Below the pieces are notes generated by a model that saw only the letters and a program-made list of their open reading frames with translations, was not told the origin of the DNA and made no database searches. A stretch of 64,000 nucleotides of DNA from an uncultured Muribaculaceae bacterium (GTDB lineage Bacteria > Bacteroidota > Bacteroidia > Bacteroidales > Muribaculaceae): assembly GCA_910589425.1 (NCBI GenBank), contig CAJUSZ010000011.1, positions 11,967 through 75,966 of the forward strand, read 5' to 3'. Within the stretch, counting starts at the first letter, position 1. Each line of letters begins with the position of its first letter. Positions 20,092 through 29,157 of this stretch are shown one piece after another. The translations under genes were made by a program, and so were the position numbers.

Positions 20092-20603
20092 AACGGGTCC
20101 GGGTACCGGAGTAAACCTGAGATCGTTCCGGTATATGTGCATTAATAGTGTGTCTGTTTGATAGGCAGTTGGTATATAGTTGTTTATCTACCCGAAGATA
20201 GTTAAAAATACTTAAATGGCTTATGGGTGATGAGCTATATGAGGCATTCGGATGTTGAACACGTATATGATAAGTGGATTTGCAATAGTCATACTGAAAA
20301 TGCTGCTTGTCCTGGTCATTATGGTCGGGATGGTGGTGATACTTCTGGGTATCGGTATAGCAGCCCATACCACAGACGAGACCAGCCCCCTTGCAGCCGA
20401 TGAATTGCGGCGCGATGTGGCCGGACGGGAGGATGTGATCGGCCGACACAGCGTGTTCCATAATTTTCTGACTAAGAGCCACACTGCCGTTTCCCGCCGC
20501 AAGCTGAATAATGACTGATAGGTCAGAGAATTTTCGAAATTGGAAGATTTTTCGGTATCGTAAGGTATTATTCACGTATTCTGTATTCTTCGGGTGTTAC
20601 AGA
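20092..20603. other. Intergenic stretch without a convincing gene
   Basis: Between two divergent promoters lie about 510 bases with several open frames in both directions but no family I recognise, no good start context and no clear repeat. The only frame with protein-like character is the short hydrophobic one listed separately. Confidence 0.5.
20252..20518 (+). CDS. Possible small single-span membrane protein
   Basis: An 88-codon frame has a strong N-terminal hydrophobic stretch (ILKMLLVLVIMVGMVVILL) and then a polar tail with ELRRDVAGREDVIGRH. There is no ribosome-binding site or promoter that I can see just before it, and longer frames on the opposite strand overlap it completely. I do not recognise the sequence. 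It is listed because the membrane segment is unusually clean, but it may not be a gene. Confidence 0.22.
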   Translation: MLNTYMISGFAIVILKMLLVLVIMVGMVVILLGIGIAAHTTDETSPLAADELRRDVAGREDVIGRHSVFHNFLTKSHTAVSRRKLNND

Positions 20604-20635
20604 TTTGTCAATTCTGCTAAAAAGTATTATCTTTG
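20604..20635 (+). promoter_or_regulatory. Promoter of the Ig-like secreted protein gene
   Basis: TTTG (20604-20607) is followed after 20 bases by TATCTTTG (20628-20635). The distance to the ATG at 20727 gives a leader of about 85 bases. Confidence 0.78.
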
Positions 20636-20726
20636 CGTCATCGGGATGTCAGTAATAATCGTTTTGTTTTTGACGGTTTATGGCGTCTGGATCCATTAGC
20701 TCATTTCTAACCCAAATATTCACATT

Positions 20727-21977
20727 ATGAACACACTTTTAATCAGAATGTCAGCGATGGCCGTTGCCATGGCTGGTTTTGCATTTCCAGCATCGGCCGA
20801 TGTGGAGTCTGTAACTATTTCTCCTGTGTCTCAAAAGCTTGCCGTCGGTGGTTCGCGGACGTACAAAGCGGTGATCCTGCCTGAATCGGAGTCTTCCGCT
20901 TCTGTTAGCTGGGATTCGTCAAACCCTGAAGTCGCCACGATTGATGCAAATGGAAAAGTCCGGGGAATGGCACCCGGACAGACATATATCTCCGCAACGT
21001 GCGGAGCGAAGTCAGACAGATTGCTCCTTACAGTTTCTCTGAAAGATGCCAAAACAGGCTATTATCTTTTTTCTGACGGGACATGGGAGCAGTCGGCCAT
21101 TGTCGCTGGCAAGAAATGTGTCGGAATGATCTATCAGGTCAACGCCGATGGCCGCAGCGGTCGGGCCGTGAGTCTGGATGAGGCAGAACAGTTGAAATGG
21201 TCTCTCGCGCTTGCTCCGGATGCCAATGCCACTGAAACGTTCGACGGGATGGCCAACCTGCAAAGGATCATGGCCACGGAGAACTGGACAGAGAATTTTG
21301 ATGCAGAGGCATGGTGTTTTGCAAAATCCGAGGGATATATTCAATGGTATCTGCCGGCTGTGGATGAACTCAGGCAGCTCTTCGCCGCCACATGCGGACT
21401 TGTGTGGGTGGAATCAGGAGCCGATCCGTCGAATAATGAGGTGGACAATTGGTCGGGCAACAGTGTGACAATGGTTTACAAAGATGGTCAGCCCGATATT
21501 GATCCGTATCCGGAGGCACGTGCCACTTTCAATGCCAATCTACAGAAAGCCGGCGGCACCCCGATCAGTGCCGATAAGTATTGGTCCTCGACACAGATGG
21601 GCAATGATATGGCCACGTTCCTTTCATTCGAGGGTGGATATTCAAATGGCCAGCCCAAACAGTATTTTCATGTGTGCCGCACCCGGGCAATAACCCGGTT
21701 TAAAGAACCGGATGCCATCACAGTCGGAGTCAACACGGTAAACGCTGATTTCAAAGGCCGTATCTCAGTGGGGCGTGAAGATGGGATTGTAAGAGTCAAT
21801 GCCGCGGAAAGCATAACCGGTGTCAGCATCTATTCAATGTCCGGCATTATGACAACCGTGCCGGTTTCTGTCGGTAGCCACACTGCCGAGGCGGATGTGT
21901 CGTCGCTTCCGTCCGGAGTCTACATATTGCGTGTGGCTACGGAGAACGGAACGCAGACATTGAAGATTCAGTTATGA
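20727..21977 (+). CDS. Secreted protein with Ig-like (Big2) domain and type IX-like C-terminal sorting domain
   Basis: The 416-residue protein has a signal peptide ending at FPASA, then a bacterial Ig-like Big2 domain (about 26-105; VESVTISPVSQKLAVGGSR and WDSSNPEVATIDANGKVRG). The middle has YWSSTQMGND and CRTRAITRF, a DUF1566-like pattern. The last 75 residues end with SSLPSGVYILRVATENGTQT, which looks like a T9SS type A sorting domain. It is probably exported to the surface or medium. Its function is unknown. A terminator follows 18 bases after the stop. Confidence 0.8.
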   Translation: MNTLLIRMSAMAVAMAGFAFPASADVESVTISPVSQKLAVGGSRTYKAVILPESESSASVSWDSSNPEVATIDANGKVRGMAPGQTYISATCGAKSDRLLLTVSLKDAKTGYYLFSDGTWEQSAIVAGKKCVGMIYQVNADGRSGRAVSLDEAEQLKWSLALAPDANATETFDGMANLQRIMATENWTENFDAEAWCFAKSEGYIQWYLPAVDELRQLFAATCGLVWVESGADPSNNEVDNWSGNSVTMVYKDGQPDIDPYPEARATFNANLQKAGGTPISADKYWSSTQMGNDMATFLSFEGGYSNGQPKQYFHVCRTRAITRFKEPDAITVGVNTVNADFKGRISVGREDGIVRVNAAESITGVSIYSMSGIMTTVPVSVGSHTAEADVSSLPSGVYILRVATENGTQTLKIQL

Positions 21978-21995
21978 TCATCTTAAAAAATCGAA

Positions 21996-22015
21996 AAAAG
22001 GGTTCTATCCCTTTT
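21996..22015 (+). terminator. Terminator after the Ig-like protein gene
   Basis: AAAAGGG and CCCTTTT form a 7-bp stem around a 6-base loop, with T-rich sequence in the 3' arm. It overlaps the -33 element of the next promoter. Confidence 0.65.
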
Positions 22016-22042
22016 GAATAAGCGAATATATTGTTAAATTTG
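22013..22042 (+). promoter_or_regulatory. Promoter of the TPR protein gene
   Basis: TTTG (22013-22016) is followed after 18 bases by TAAATTTG (22035-22042). The expected start of transcription near 22048 excludes a GTG codon at 22042 as the translation start. Confidence 0.7.
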
Positions 22043-22080
22043 TGCCGTCGCCTTACTTTAATGGTGGCGGCATTTATTTC

Positions 22081-22917
22081 ATGAGATTCAAACTAAAAGC
22101 ATTATTGATCCTGATGGCGTCAGGATGCTGCGTGTCCGCGTCAGGACAGGCATTTTCATATTCATACACAGAACGGGCCGATTCCGCAGAGCGATATATA
22201 AAAGCGGAGCGATGGGAGGATGCCGAGCGTAATCTCAAAGGAGCCTTGAGGCTTGAGCCGGGCAATCCAGGCAACGCGCTTCTGCTTTCAAACCTCGGTT
22301 ATGTGCAGACTCAGCTGGATCGGCTCGATGATGCGATTGAAAGCTACACGGTGAGTCTTGCGATCGCGCCGCGTTCGGCTGTGGTGCTTTCCAACCGTGC
22401 GATGGCCTACGCGGCTGCCAATCGCCCGGCTGAAGCACTTGCTGATCTCGACGCAGCCCTCTCGATCGATTCCACAAGAACAATGCCATTGAAGATGAGA
22501 GGGTTGCTGCGCCTTGACAGGGGCGATTGCGCAGGAGCGCGCCACGACTTCAATCTTCTGGTAAAGTTTGCGCCCTCGGAAGCGGCTGCCTACGAGGGGA
22601 TTGCCCGATGCGACATTGCAGAAGACAACACAGATTCCGCTATATCCATGATCAGGAAGGCGATAGAGCTGGAGGCTGTGCCGGAAAGATATTTCCTGTT
22701 GGCCTCGTTGCAGCTTGATTCGGAGCGCCTGTCGGATGCCGCCGATACTTTGCGGGAGGGGATAAAAGCGTTTCCGAGAACCGGCGACCTGTATCTTTTG
22801 CGGGCTCGGCTCCATAAACTCAACTACAGGCCGGAAGATGCGGAGATCGATAAAAAAACTGCCATAAAAAATGGCGCTGACCCACAATTGGTTCAGCTCA
22901 TTTTTCCCGGGAAATAG
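22081..22917 (+). CDS. Exported tetratricopeptide-repeat protein
   Basis: The 278-residue protein starts with a signal peptide (MRFKLKALLILMASGCCVSASG) and then has about six TPR units, for instance AERWEDAERNLKGALRLEPGN, LDRLDDAIESYTVSLAIAP, ANRPAEALADLDAALSID and NTDSAISMIRKAIELE. TPR proteins hold other proteins together; here the place is the periplasm, perhaps as a lipoprotein because of the Cys pair at the signal end. Nothing shows its partner. The start at 22081 is chosen from the promoter position and the signal peptide. Confidence 0.85.
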   Translation: MRFKLKALLILMASGCCVSASGQAFSYSYTERADSAERYIKAERWEDAERNLKGALRLEPGNPGNALLLSNLGYVQTQLDRLDDAIESYTVSLAIAPRSAVVLSNRAMAYAAANRPAEALADLDAALSIDSTRTMPLKMRGLLRLDRGDCAGARHDFNLLVKFAPSEAAAYEGIARCDIAEDNTDSAISMIRKAIELEAVPERYFLLASLQLDSERLSDAADTLREGIKAFPRTGDLYLLRARLHKLNYRPEDAEIDKKTAIKNGADPQLVQLIFPGK

Positions 22918-22939
22918 ATTCCGGTACGGCTTAGTGTGC

Positions 22940-22970
22940 TTTGAAGTCTGAACATTTATAGCTAACTTTG
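22940..22970 (+). promoter_or_regulatory. Promoter of the HU-CCDC81/SPOR gene
   Basis: TTTG (22940-22943) is followed after 19 bases by TAACTTTG (22963-22970), an exact match to the Bacteroidetes consensus. Transcription would begin near 22976. Confidence 0.82.
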
Positions 22971-23006
22971 CACCGTTTTTCCGCCAAAGGAAAAGACATC
23001 CAGACG

Positions 23007-23945
23007 ATGCATGAACTGACCCTGCATATTGAATATCTGCTCAAGCGACATGATTGTGTGATCGTGCCCGGATTCGGCGCGTTCCTCGCTGATCGTGTCG
23101 GTGCTGTGTATGACGGGGACACGGTGTCGCCTGCATCGGTGGAAATCCGGTTTAACGCCGCAGTCTGCAACGACGACGGACTTGTGGCAAGCTCATTTGC
23201 CCGACGGCTCAGGATTCCATACGAAGAGGCCAAGATCCGGCTTTTAAAATCAGTGGAGATGCTTAATGCATCAATCGAGTCGCAAGGAGAAATTACGGTC
23301 GGAAGATTAGGGACTATAATTAAAGGTGAGGAGAATACGCTCCAGTTCCGTCCATTCGGCACAGCTGCGTCGAGAGCGGAAATGCTTGGTATGCCTCCAC
23401 TGCGTTTCCCTGACATGGGCAGTAAGCAGGCGAAAATAAAAGACGGTATGAATAGGTCAGACAGACAATTCCATACCGATAGGAACTATTATATACCGGT
23501 AAATAAGACATTTGTACGTTTGGCTGCATGTGTGGCGCTTGTGATGGCTGTCGCGCTGTCTTTGTGGACCGGATCGCAGTCTTTGCAGAATGATCGCCAG
23601 TATGCATCGGTAGTGCCTATTGCTCCTGTGGGAGAATCCATAAGAAAGGCAACAGCTCCTGCCGACGAGCCGAAGCGGAATTTGGCTGAAGAACCGGCAG
23701 TGGCGGAAGAAAACACTGCTGAACCGGAACGTTACCATTTGATAGTGGCTACATTCAGAAGTATTTCCGAAGCTGACAACTTTATAAAATCGCATGATGA
23801 TCCGGCATTGACCGCGGTCTCTTCCGGAAAGATGGTCAGAGTTTCGGCCGCATCATCATCAGACAGGGAGGCGCTTGTTGAAAAGATGCGCTCATCTGAA
23901 TTCCGGTCATCATATTCCGACAGCTGGATCTGGGAGCGTCCCTGA
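23007..23945 (+). CDS. HU-CCDC81 and SPOR domain membrane protein
   Basis: The 312-residue protein opens with HELTLHIEYLLKRHDCVIVP and GFGAF, the pattern of the bacterial HU-CCDC81 domains (two HU-like units in the first 130 residues). One membrane helix follows (about 180-197; VRLAACVALVMAVALSLW), then a proline/alanine-rich stretch and a C-terminal SPOR domain (YHLIVATFRSISEADNFI). SPOR domains bind murein lacking stem peptides at division sites. The protein thus links a cytoplasmic DNA-binding-like fold to the wall. The ATG at 23007 follows the promoter and gives the usual family start. Confidence 0.87.
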   Translation: MHELTLHIEYLLKRHDCVIVPGFGAFLADRVGAVYDGDTVSPASVEIRFNAAVCNDDGLVASSFARRLRIPYEEAKIRLLKSVEMLNASIESQGEITVGRLGTIIKGEENTLQFRPFGTAASRAEMLGMPPLRFPDMGSKQAKIKDGMNRSDRQFHTDRNYYIPVNKTFVRLAACVALVMAVALSLWTGSQSLQNDRQYASVVPIAPVGESIRKATAPADEPKRNLAEEPAVAEENTAEPERYHLIVATFRSISEADNFIKSHDDPALTAVSSGKMVRVSAASSSDREALVEKMRSSEFRSSYSDSWIWERP

Positions 23946-23970
23946 TTTCATACGTAATATAGAGAAATAC

Positions 23971-24007
23971 ACGAAAGCGGAGAATTGCTTCAATTCTCCG
24001 CTTTCGT
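23971..24007. terminator. Bidirectional hairpin terminator
   Basis: A 17-bp perfect inverted repeat (23971-23987 and 23991-24007) with a 3-base loop lies between the converging HU-CCDC81/SPOR and outer-membrane barrel genes. Confidence 0.85.
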
Positions 24008-24013
24008 ACACTT

Positions 24014-26854
24014 TCAGAACCGTCCGCCTCTGCCATGAGATGGAGTCATCGGCGGCATGTTGCCTGGTCTCTGGCGGTGGCCGGGACCATCTTCAGGCAT
24101 TTCCTGAGGATTTGGTGTACTGCCATCCTTTTTGCCGAAGGAATTGAATTTCCATGTCAGACCGATCATTATGTATCTTGAAAGATCGTTTGTCTCGCTG
24201 TCTGAGATCTGGTTTGCGCTGACGGATCTGTTGATATTCTTGCGTTGCTGAAGAATGTCGCGTGCGCTGACGGAAAGGGTCAGCGACTTGTCGCGCAGCA
24301 TCGAGTAGGCGATCTCTGCGTTCCACAGCCATTGGGTTGTATTGAATCCGGAGGAATAGCCGGATGCGGTGGAGAAATCCAGATCGCTGCTTACGGTCAG
24401 TCCGAACGGAAGGGTCAATGTGGCGTCGGCCGTGAATCCATACGTGTGGGTCATCCTGTCTTTCTGATAAGCGAGCGAATTCGTTGCCAGTCCGAAGGAA
24501 TAGGATGGATTAACCGTCATTTGGAAAACATCGTTGGAGAAAGTGATGCCCACACGCGGATTGAGGGAAAGGTTTCCGCTTCTGTTGAAATCACCGTTGA
24601 TGTATCCGGGATTGTTGGCATATCTTGCCGCCAGATGAGCCGACATTCTCCAGCGTTTTTTTGCTATTGGACGCGATATCATTGCCATACCCATGATTGA
24701 GTAATTGCCGTCTGCATTTGAATATGTGGTCGTACGCACGCCGGACAGCGGGTCTGTTGTGGTCCGGTTCACAACGCTGTTGAGCGCGTACGATGCACTT
24801 AGGACGGCAAATACCGATTGCTGGCTTGAGGCGTTGAAATCATTGAAATGAAGCCGGAGAGACTGTGTGAAAGTCGGTTTAAGAGACGGATTTCCCACAG
24901 TGATGTGGAGCGGGTTGCTGACATCGGCCACAGGTTGCAGCGCGCTCATGGAGGCCTCGGAAGTGCGTGCCCGGTAGTTGGCGGAAAGGCTGCGCGATGA
25001 GTTGAACCTCCATCTTAACCTTGCGAACGGCGCTACATTCCACACGTACCGGGTCGGTATGTCCCTCCGGCTATCTATCATATCGTGGCTTTCGGATTGC
25101 GAGGGGGAGAATACCAGGCCTGCTTCCAGATTGAGTTTCCGGCTGACTTTCTTATATCCTATCTGAAGTTCCTGGGATAGGAATGAATTGCGGAATCTGT
25201 TTGACAGCGACGGGTCTTCTTCCGCTCCTTCGGGAGCCGATTCAGGAAAGTCAGGCATGAGACCGAACAGGTCCGGGTCGATATTGTAGGTGTATTTGTC
25301 GGCATTGTTTTTCTTGTAGCTCATCCGGTAGGCAAAGCTGAGATAGTTCCCCTTTTTTGAGTCTCCGAGCGGTTCGGTCCATGTTATTCTGCCGCCGAAT
25401 GTGTTGCTCCATTGTTTGGAATCGATGAACCGGTATAGTTCCTCGTCATCATCGCGGGTCAGATAATAGATTATCTCAGACATAGAGGCCGACCGTTGCA
25501 CTGTGGAGGAGAGACTATAGTTGAATTGCACTGAAAGGGATCGTCCAGGTTTTGATGCGAAAGCGTGTGTGTATATGAGAGTGCCGGATGTCTCCCAGCT
25601 GTTGCCTGAATTAGTGAGCCTGTTTTCCGAACGGTTCACCGGAGTCCTGATTGCGTCGCCTGCATGAAGAAACGACGAATCGGAACTTTCCGCTTTTCTG
25701 GAATTGAATGAAAAACGTGGACGGAAATCGAGAGTATTGTTATCATCTATCTTCCACTGCATGCGCAGATCCGCAAACAGGTTGTGGCCTTTGTCGCGCG
25801 ATGCAGCTCCTTGAGACAGGAACGACGTGGAATCAGGGAAAAGATACTGTGTGTCGGATTTGCTTCTGCTGTCGCGGTCAGAGTAGCTATACATTATATT
25901 GCCGCCCACTCTGAATCTCTCCTCTTTGCCTACATTGAAGTTGAAACCGAGTCTGCGGCTTGTCAGGATTCCTCCTTCTCCGCCCATGCTCATGAACCGT
26001 CCTGCCCCGCGGTCGGTGAATCCCATGTCGTTTACGTTATTCAGCCCTCCGAGGAGAGTGAATTGATTGCCGTTCTGAAAACGGTTGACAACAAACGATC
26101 CGTTATAGCGCTTGTCTGTGCCACCGGCTGCGCTGACGTTCCCGAACCATCCGTTTTGCCTGTCTTTTTTCACGGTGAGATTGATGACAGTCTCGTCCTC
26201 ACCATCATCGACCCCGGTCAGTCGGGCAAGATCACTTTTCCTGTCCACTACCTGGACTTTGTCGACCATGTCGGACGGCAGGTTTTTTGAGGCCATCTTG
26301 GGGTCATCGCTGAAAAACTCTTTGCCGTCTACAAGAATCTTGCTGATGGTCTTTCCTCCTGACGTGATCGATCCGTCAGATCCCACCTCCACTCCGGGAA
26401 GTTTTTTCAACAGATCCTCGACACTCGCGTTAGGAGTGGTGCGGAATGATCCGGCGTTGAATTCGATGGTATCCTGTTTGGCCACCACTGGAGTCTTGAC
26501 AGCTGTAACCACCGTCTCCTGGAGAGTGGTTCCCAGTTCGCGGGCTTTTATTATGCCGAGATCGACAGTTGTATCGGCTGACTCGATGGATACAGTTCTG
26601 TAGACCGTATCCATGCCGAGAAATGTGATTTCAAGTTCATAACGGCCTTTATTAAGCTTGTCGAAGGAGAAGTTTCCCTCGGCATCGGCCATCGCAGCCG
26701 GTTTGGAGCCTTCATTTCCGGAAAGGACTATCACAGCTCCAGCGAGCGGATCATTTGAGCTGTCAAGGATACGTCCCTTTATTGAGGCGGCTAAGCCGAT
26801 CGACAGGCTGCCGCAGCCTATGAGCAGCGCGATCGAAGTTTTCTTTATCGACAT
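24014..26854 (-). CDS. Outer-membrane beta-barrel protein, TonB-receptor-like
   Basis: The 946-residue protein has a signal peptide, then a carboxypeptidase-regulatory-like domain (about 24-105; SIKGRILDSSNDPLAGAVI), a plug domain (about 120-230; ASVEDLLKKLPGVEV and ISKILVDGKEFF) and a long barrel of the outer-membrane protein beta-barrel family (PF14905 type). It is not a SusC protein, since no SusD gene is near, and the TonB box is not evident. It may import a small ligand. The C-terminus ends in a glycine, proline and arginine-rich tail (PSHGRGGRF) after the last strand, which is not the usual aromatic end of barrels. Confidence 0.88.
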   Translation of the reverse strand: MSIKKTSIALLIGCGSLSIGLAASIKGRILDSSNDPLAGAVIVLSGNEGSKPAAMADAEGNFSFDKLNKGRYELEITFLGMDTVYRTVSIESADTTVDLGIIKARELGTTLQETVVTAVKTPVVAKQDTIEFNAGSFRTTPNASVEDLLKKLPGVEVGSDGSITSGGKTISKILVDGKEFFSDDPKMASKNLPSDMVDKVQVVDRKSDLARLTGVDDGEDETVINLTVKKDRQNGWFGNVSAAGGTDKRYNGSFVVNRFQNGNQFTLLGGLNNVNDMGFTDRGAGRFMSMGGEGGILTSRRLGFNFNVGKEERFRVGGNIMYSYSDRDSRSKSDTQYLFPDSTSFLSQGAASRDKGHNLFADLRMQWKIDDNNTLDFRPRFSFNSRKAESSDSSFLHAGDAIRTPVNRSENRLTNSGNSWETSGTLIYTHAFASKPGRSLSVQFNYSLSSTVQRSASMSEIIYYLTRDDDEELYRFIDSKQWSNTFGGRITWTEPLGDSKKGNYLSFAYRMSYKKNNADKYTYNIDPDLFGLMPDFPESAPEGAEEDPSLSNRFRNSFLSQELQIGYKKVSRKLNLEAGLVFSPSQSESHDMIDSRRDIPTRYVWNVAPFARLRWRFNSSRSLSANYRARTSEASMSALQPVADVSNPLHITVGNPSLKPTFTQSLRLHFNDFNASSQQSVFAVLSASYALNSVVNRTTTDPLSGVRTTTYSNADGNYSIMGMAMISRPIAKKRWRMSAHLAARYANNPGYINGDFNRSGNLSLNPRVGITFSNDVFQMTVNPSYSFGLATNSLAYQKDRMTHTYGFTADATLTLPFGLTVSSDLDFSTASGYSSGFNTTQWLWNAEIAYSMLRDKSLTLSVSARDILQQRKNINRSVSANQISDSETNDLSRYIMIGLTWKFNSFGKKDGSTPNPQEMPEDGPGHRQRPGNMPPMTPSHGRGGRF

Positions 26855-26936
26855 TCTTATACGGGTTTGGTTGGATATAGCTGTGGCATCATTATTTATA
26901 ATGATTTTATGACAACATTGGTTTGATTAAGTTTAA

Positions 26937-27140
26937 GAGTGTGTTTGAATTTAAACCGCGTTAAGACTGAGAGGATTTTTTGAATGATTTCCGCAAGTTG
27001 AAGAGGGAGCATAGCGGGCTACGCGACCGATGAGACTTGGCGGAAAGCATCGGAAAAGACCTCGGGATTAACGTGGAACTTCCTGAAAATAAAAATTCCT
27101 TTATTCAAATATTAATTGTGTGTTAAATCAAAACACACTC
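26937..27140. mobile_element. MITE-like element with terminal inverted repeats, 204 bp
   Basis: The ends GAGTGTGTTT and AAACACACTC are inverted copies; over 19 bases the two ends match at 17 positions. Both sides are flanked by TAA (26934-26936 and 27141-27143), fitting a 3-bp TNA target duplication as seen for the IS1031 branch of the IS5 family. The inside has no transposase but holds a long imperfect palindrome (GAGG...T-run with A-run...CCTC, TTCCGC-AAGT with ACTTGGCGGAA). It is the only mobile element I can see in the window. Confidence 0.75.
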
Positions 27141-27311
27141 TAAGAGATGGATGATAAACAAAATCAGACTGCATCCGGATGAACCATAATTGGTGGCAGG
27201 CGTTAATAAAACATAATAAAACGTGTATGCAGACTGCGATATTAATGGAAAACCGCAAACATGCGCGTGATATTCTATTAAAAAGCATCAGGAAATTCAA
27301 TATAGATAATT

Positions 27312-28388
27312 ATGAAAAGAATTGTTACAGTGTTGTGCTGCTTATTCGCCATTGGCAGCGCATTTTCCCAAAAAATAGCGAAAGCAGAGATGAAATCCCT
27401 ACAGGCATTTATTTCCCAGCCGGCCGCGAAAGGCGGAACAAATGCCGAAGCGCTCCGCATCACCGATTTTTCCAATCCTGGATCATGGGAGGGCGTTACT
27501 GTGTCAGACGGCCATGTTACAGCCATCAAGTGGGATCATAAGGAGCTTGGAGGCTCGCTCGAACTTGTAGGGTTCAGCAATCTGAAGTCAGTCGATGTCA
27601 GTGATAATTCGATCAAGAGCATGACTCTCGGCAAACTGCCGCTCCTGACAGAGATCAATGCCGGCAAGAATTCAATCACGATGATCGGTATCACCGGATG
27701 TCCGCAACTCCAGACAGTCAAGCTAAACCGCAATCATATCTCGGAACTTGATCTCAGCGATGTCCCGTTTCTGACAAATCTCAACGTGGCCCAGAATCAG
27801 ATACCGGTTCTGGACGTAAGCAATGCAGCCAATCTGAAGTATCTTAATTGCATGAGCAACCGTCTGCAAACGCTGACACTGACAGGCTGTCAGGCGCTTA
27901 AGACTGTGTATGCCGGGTATAATGAGCTTTCAGAAGTGGTTACTTCCGGTCTTACGTCATTGGAGAATCTCAATATAGACTCAAATAAATTGAAGCAGCT
28001 TTATGTTCAGAATCTCCCTGCGCTTGTAACACTGTTCTGCTCCGACAATCAGATGACGTCGCTTGCAGTGAGCGGCTGCCCGGCTCTGTTCGATGTATGG
28101 GCGCCATACAATGATCTCGGGGAATTTGCAGTGGAAAACTGCGACCGGCTTGGAGTCATCAATCTATCATGGAATGATCTCGAGACACTGAATTTGTCAG
28201 GTCTCACTCAGTTGCAGCGTCTGAATGTCAGCAATAATGAGTTGAACATGCTTAATGTAAGCTTCTGTCCGCAACTCTATTATCTTAATATTTCAGACAA
28301 TGTTCAGCTTGAGAGCCTGATGACCGAGGGCGACACCATGCTTCGTCAGGTTGTAGGCGAATGGAGCAATTACGATTTTTCCAACTGA
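27312..28388 (+). CDS. Exported leucine-rich-repeat protein
   Basis: The 358-residue protein has a signal peptide (MKRIVTVLCCLFAIGSAFSQ) and a capping region of about 60 residues with a WEGVTVSDGHVTAIKW motif. The rest is 12 near-exact 21-residue leucine-rich repeats, with units such as LPLLTEINAGKNSITMIGI and LTQLQRLNVSNNELNMLNV. The repeats have the short bacterial form LxxLxxxxNxL. No sorting domain or lipobox is visible, so it may stay in the periplasm or be surface exposed. It lies just after the MITE. Confidence 0.87.
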   Translation: MKRIVTVLCCLFAIGSAFSQKIAKAEMKSLQAFISQPAAKGGTNAEALRITDFSNPGSWEGVTVSDGHVTAIKWDHKELGGSLELVGFSNLKSVDVSDNSIKSMTLGKLPLLTEINAGKNSITMIGITGCPQLQTVKLNRNHISELDLSDVPFLTNLNVAQNQIPVLDVSNAANLKYLNCMSNRLQTLTLTGCQALKTVYAGYNELSEVVTSGLTSLENLNIDSNKLKQLYVQNLPALVTLFCSDNQMTSLAVSGCPALFDVWAPYNDLGEFAVENCDRLGVINLSWNDLETLNLSGLTQLQRLNVSNNELNMLNVSFCPQLYYLNISDNVQLESLMTEGDTMLRQVVGEWSNYDFSN

Positions 28389-28412
28389 CTGGTGCTTTAG
28401 AATAGAAATAGT

Positions 28413-28450
28413 GAAGCCGGATTCGTGCTAAATGCGTCGAATCCGGCTTC
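28413..28450. terminator. Bidirectional hairpin between the LRR and Spy-like genes
   Basis: A perfect 13-bp inverted repeat (28413-28425 and 28438-28450) encloses a 12-base loop between two converging genes. Confidence 0.78.
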
Positions 28451-28488
28451 TGTCTGGTTGAATATGGTGTTTGGTATGATAGCTTGGT

Positions 28489-29016
28489 TCATTTTTTGTA
28501 GTCCAACGGCGTCGCCGGCGCCGGGCCTGCCCCTTCCGGGCACAAGCCAGGTCTCATGTCAGTGCATGATCCCTTTTCATGCTTCCCGCAATTCTTGTTT
28601 TTGCGGCATGCCTTCTTGGACTTTGATATATTATCCTGAAGCTTGGCGAATTGTTCAGGTGAGAGAATCTTCTTAAGCCCCTTGAGGTAATTGTCTTGGG
28701 CTTTGTTATGTTCCGAACGTGCTTTCTCACGCGCTTTTTTTATCTTATCGTTCCGTTTCCCACGCTCTTTGTCTATTTTCTGTTTCTGTGCGTCGGTGAG
28801 TTGTATCCCGTTGAAGGGACCTTTCTCAGGACGATCTCCGATATATTCACATTTTGCATCTTGGGTGATCGAGATGCATTCGGCTGGGGCGTTGCAACGT
28901 ATCTGGTTGACTTTATCGTTGTGATGTCTCGATTTTACAACATGATGTGGAGTCTGTGCTAACGCCGGGATAGCGATGGCCGCTCCCAAAGCCAATGTCA
29001 AAAATATCTTCTTCAT
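28489..29016 (-). CDS. Spy/CpxP-like periplasmic protein, His- and Cys-rich
   Basis: The 175-residue protein has a signal peptide ending at PALAQ, a His-rich segment (TPHHVVKSRHHND), the LTDAQKQKI motif and a long charged helical region ending KKILSPEQFAKLQDN, typical of the LTXXQ/Spy-like family of Bacteroidetes. The C-terminus is Cys-rich (SKKACRKNKNCGKHEKGSC). Spy-like proteins hold unfolded proteins or metals in the periplasm. The His and Cys content suggests metal binding, but this is inference. The family name is by motif, and length is normal. Confidence 0.72.
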   Translation of the reverse strand: MKKIFLTLALGAAIAIPALAQTPHHVVKSRHHNDKVNQIRCNAPAECISITQDAKCEYIGDRPEKGPFNGIQLTDAQKQKIDKERGKRNDKIKKAREKARSEHNKAQDNYLKGLKKILSPEQFAKLQDNISKSKKACRKNKNCGKHEKGSCTDMRPGLCPEGAGPAPATPLDYKK

Positions 29017-29081
29017 AGAGTTTATACGAGTTAGGTTAAAATTAATTTACGTGTTTTGTTTGACTATTTGATATGAAAATA

Positions 29082-29108
29082 CGGACAGAAGTTTAAATAT
29101 TCTGTCCG
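29082..29108 (-). terminator. Terminator after the HAD phosphatase gene
   Basis: A 9-bp stem (CGGACAGAA and TTCTGTCCG) with a 9-base loop is followed on the minus strand by TATTTTC. Confidence 0.7.
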
Positions 29109-29157
29109 CATTTCACATCATTTAAGAACTGATGTTAATTCTTCATAAATTTTCGCT

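Noticed and set aside
20066..20575. 169-codon minus-strand open frame in the intergenic region
   Set aside because: Its composition (runs of His, Asp, Gln opposite a hydrophobic frame) looks like an antisense shadow, and no family is recognised.
22042..22044. GTG start for the TPR protein
   Set aside because: It lies within the -7 element and before the expected transcript start; the signal peptide begins at 22081.
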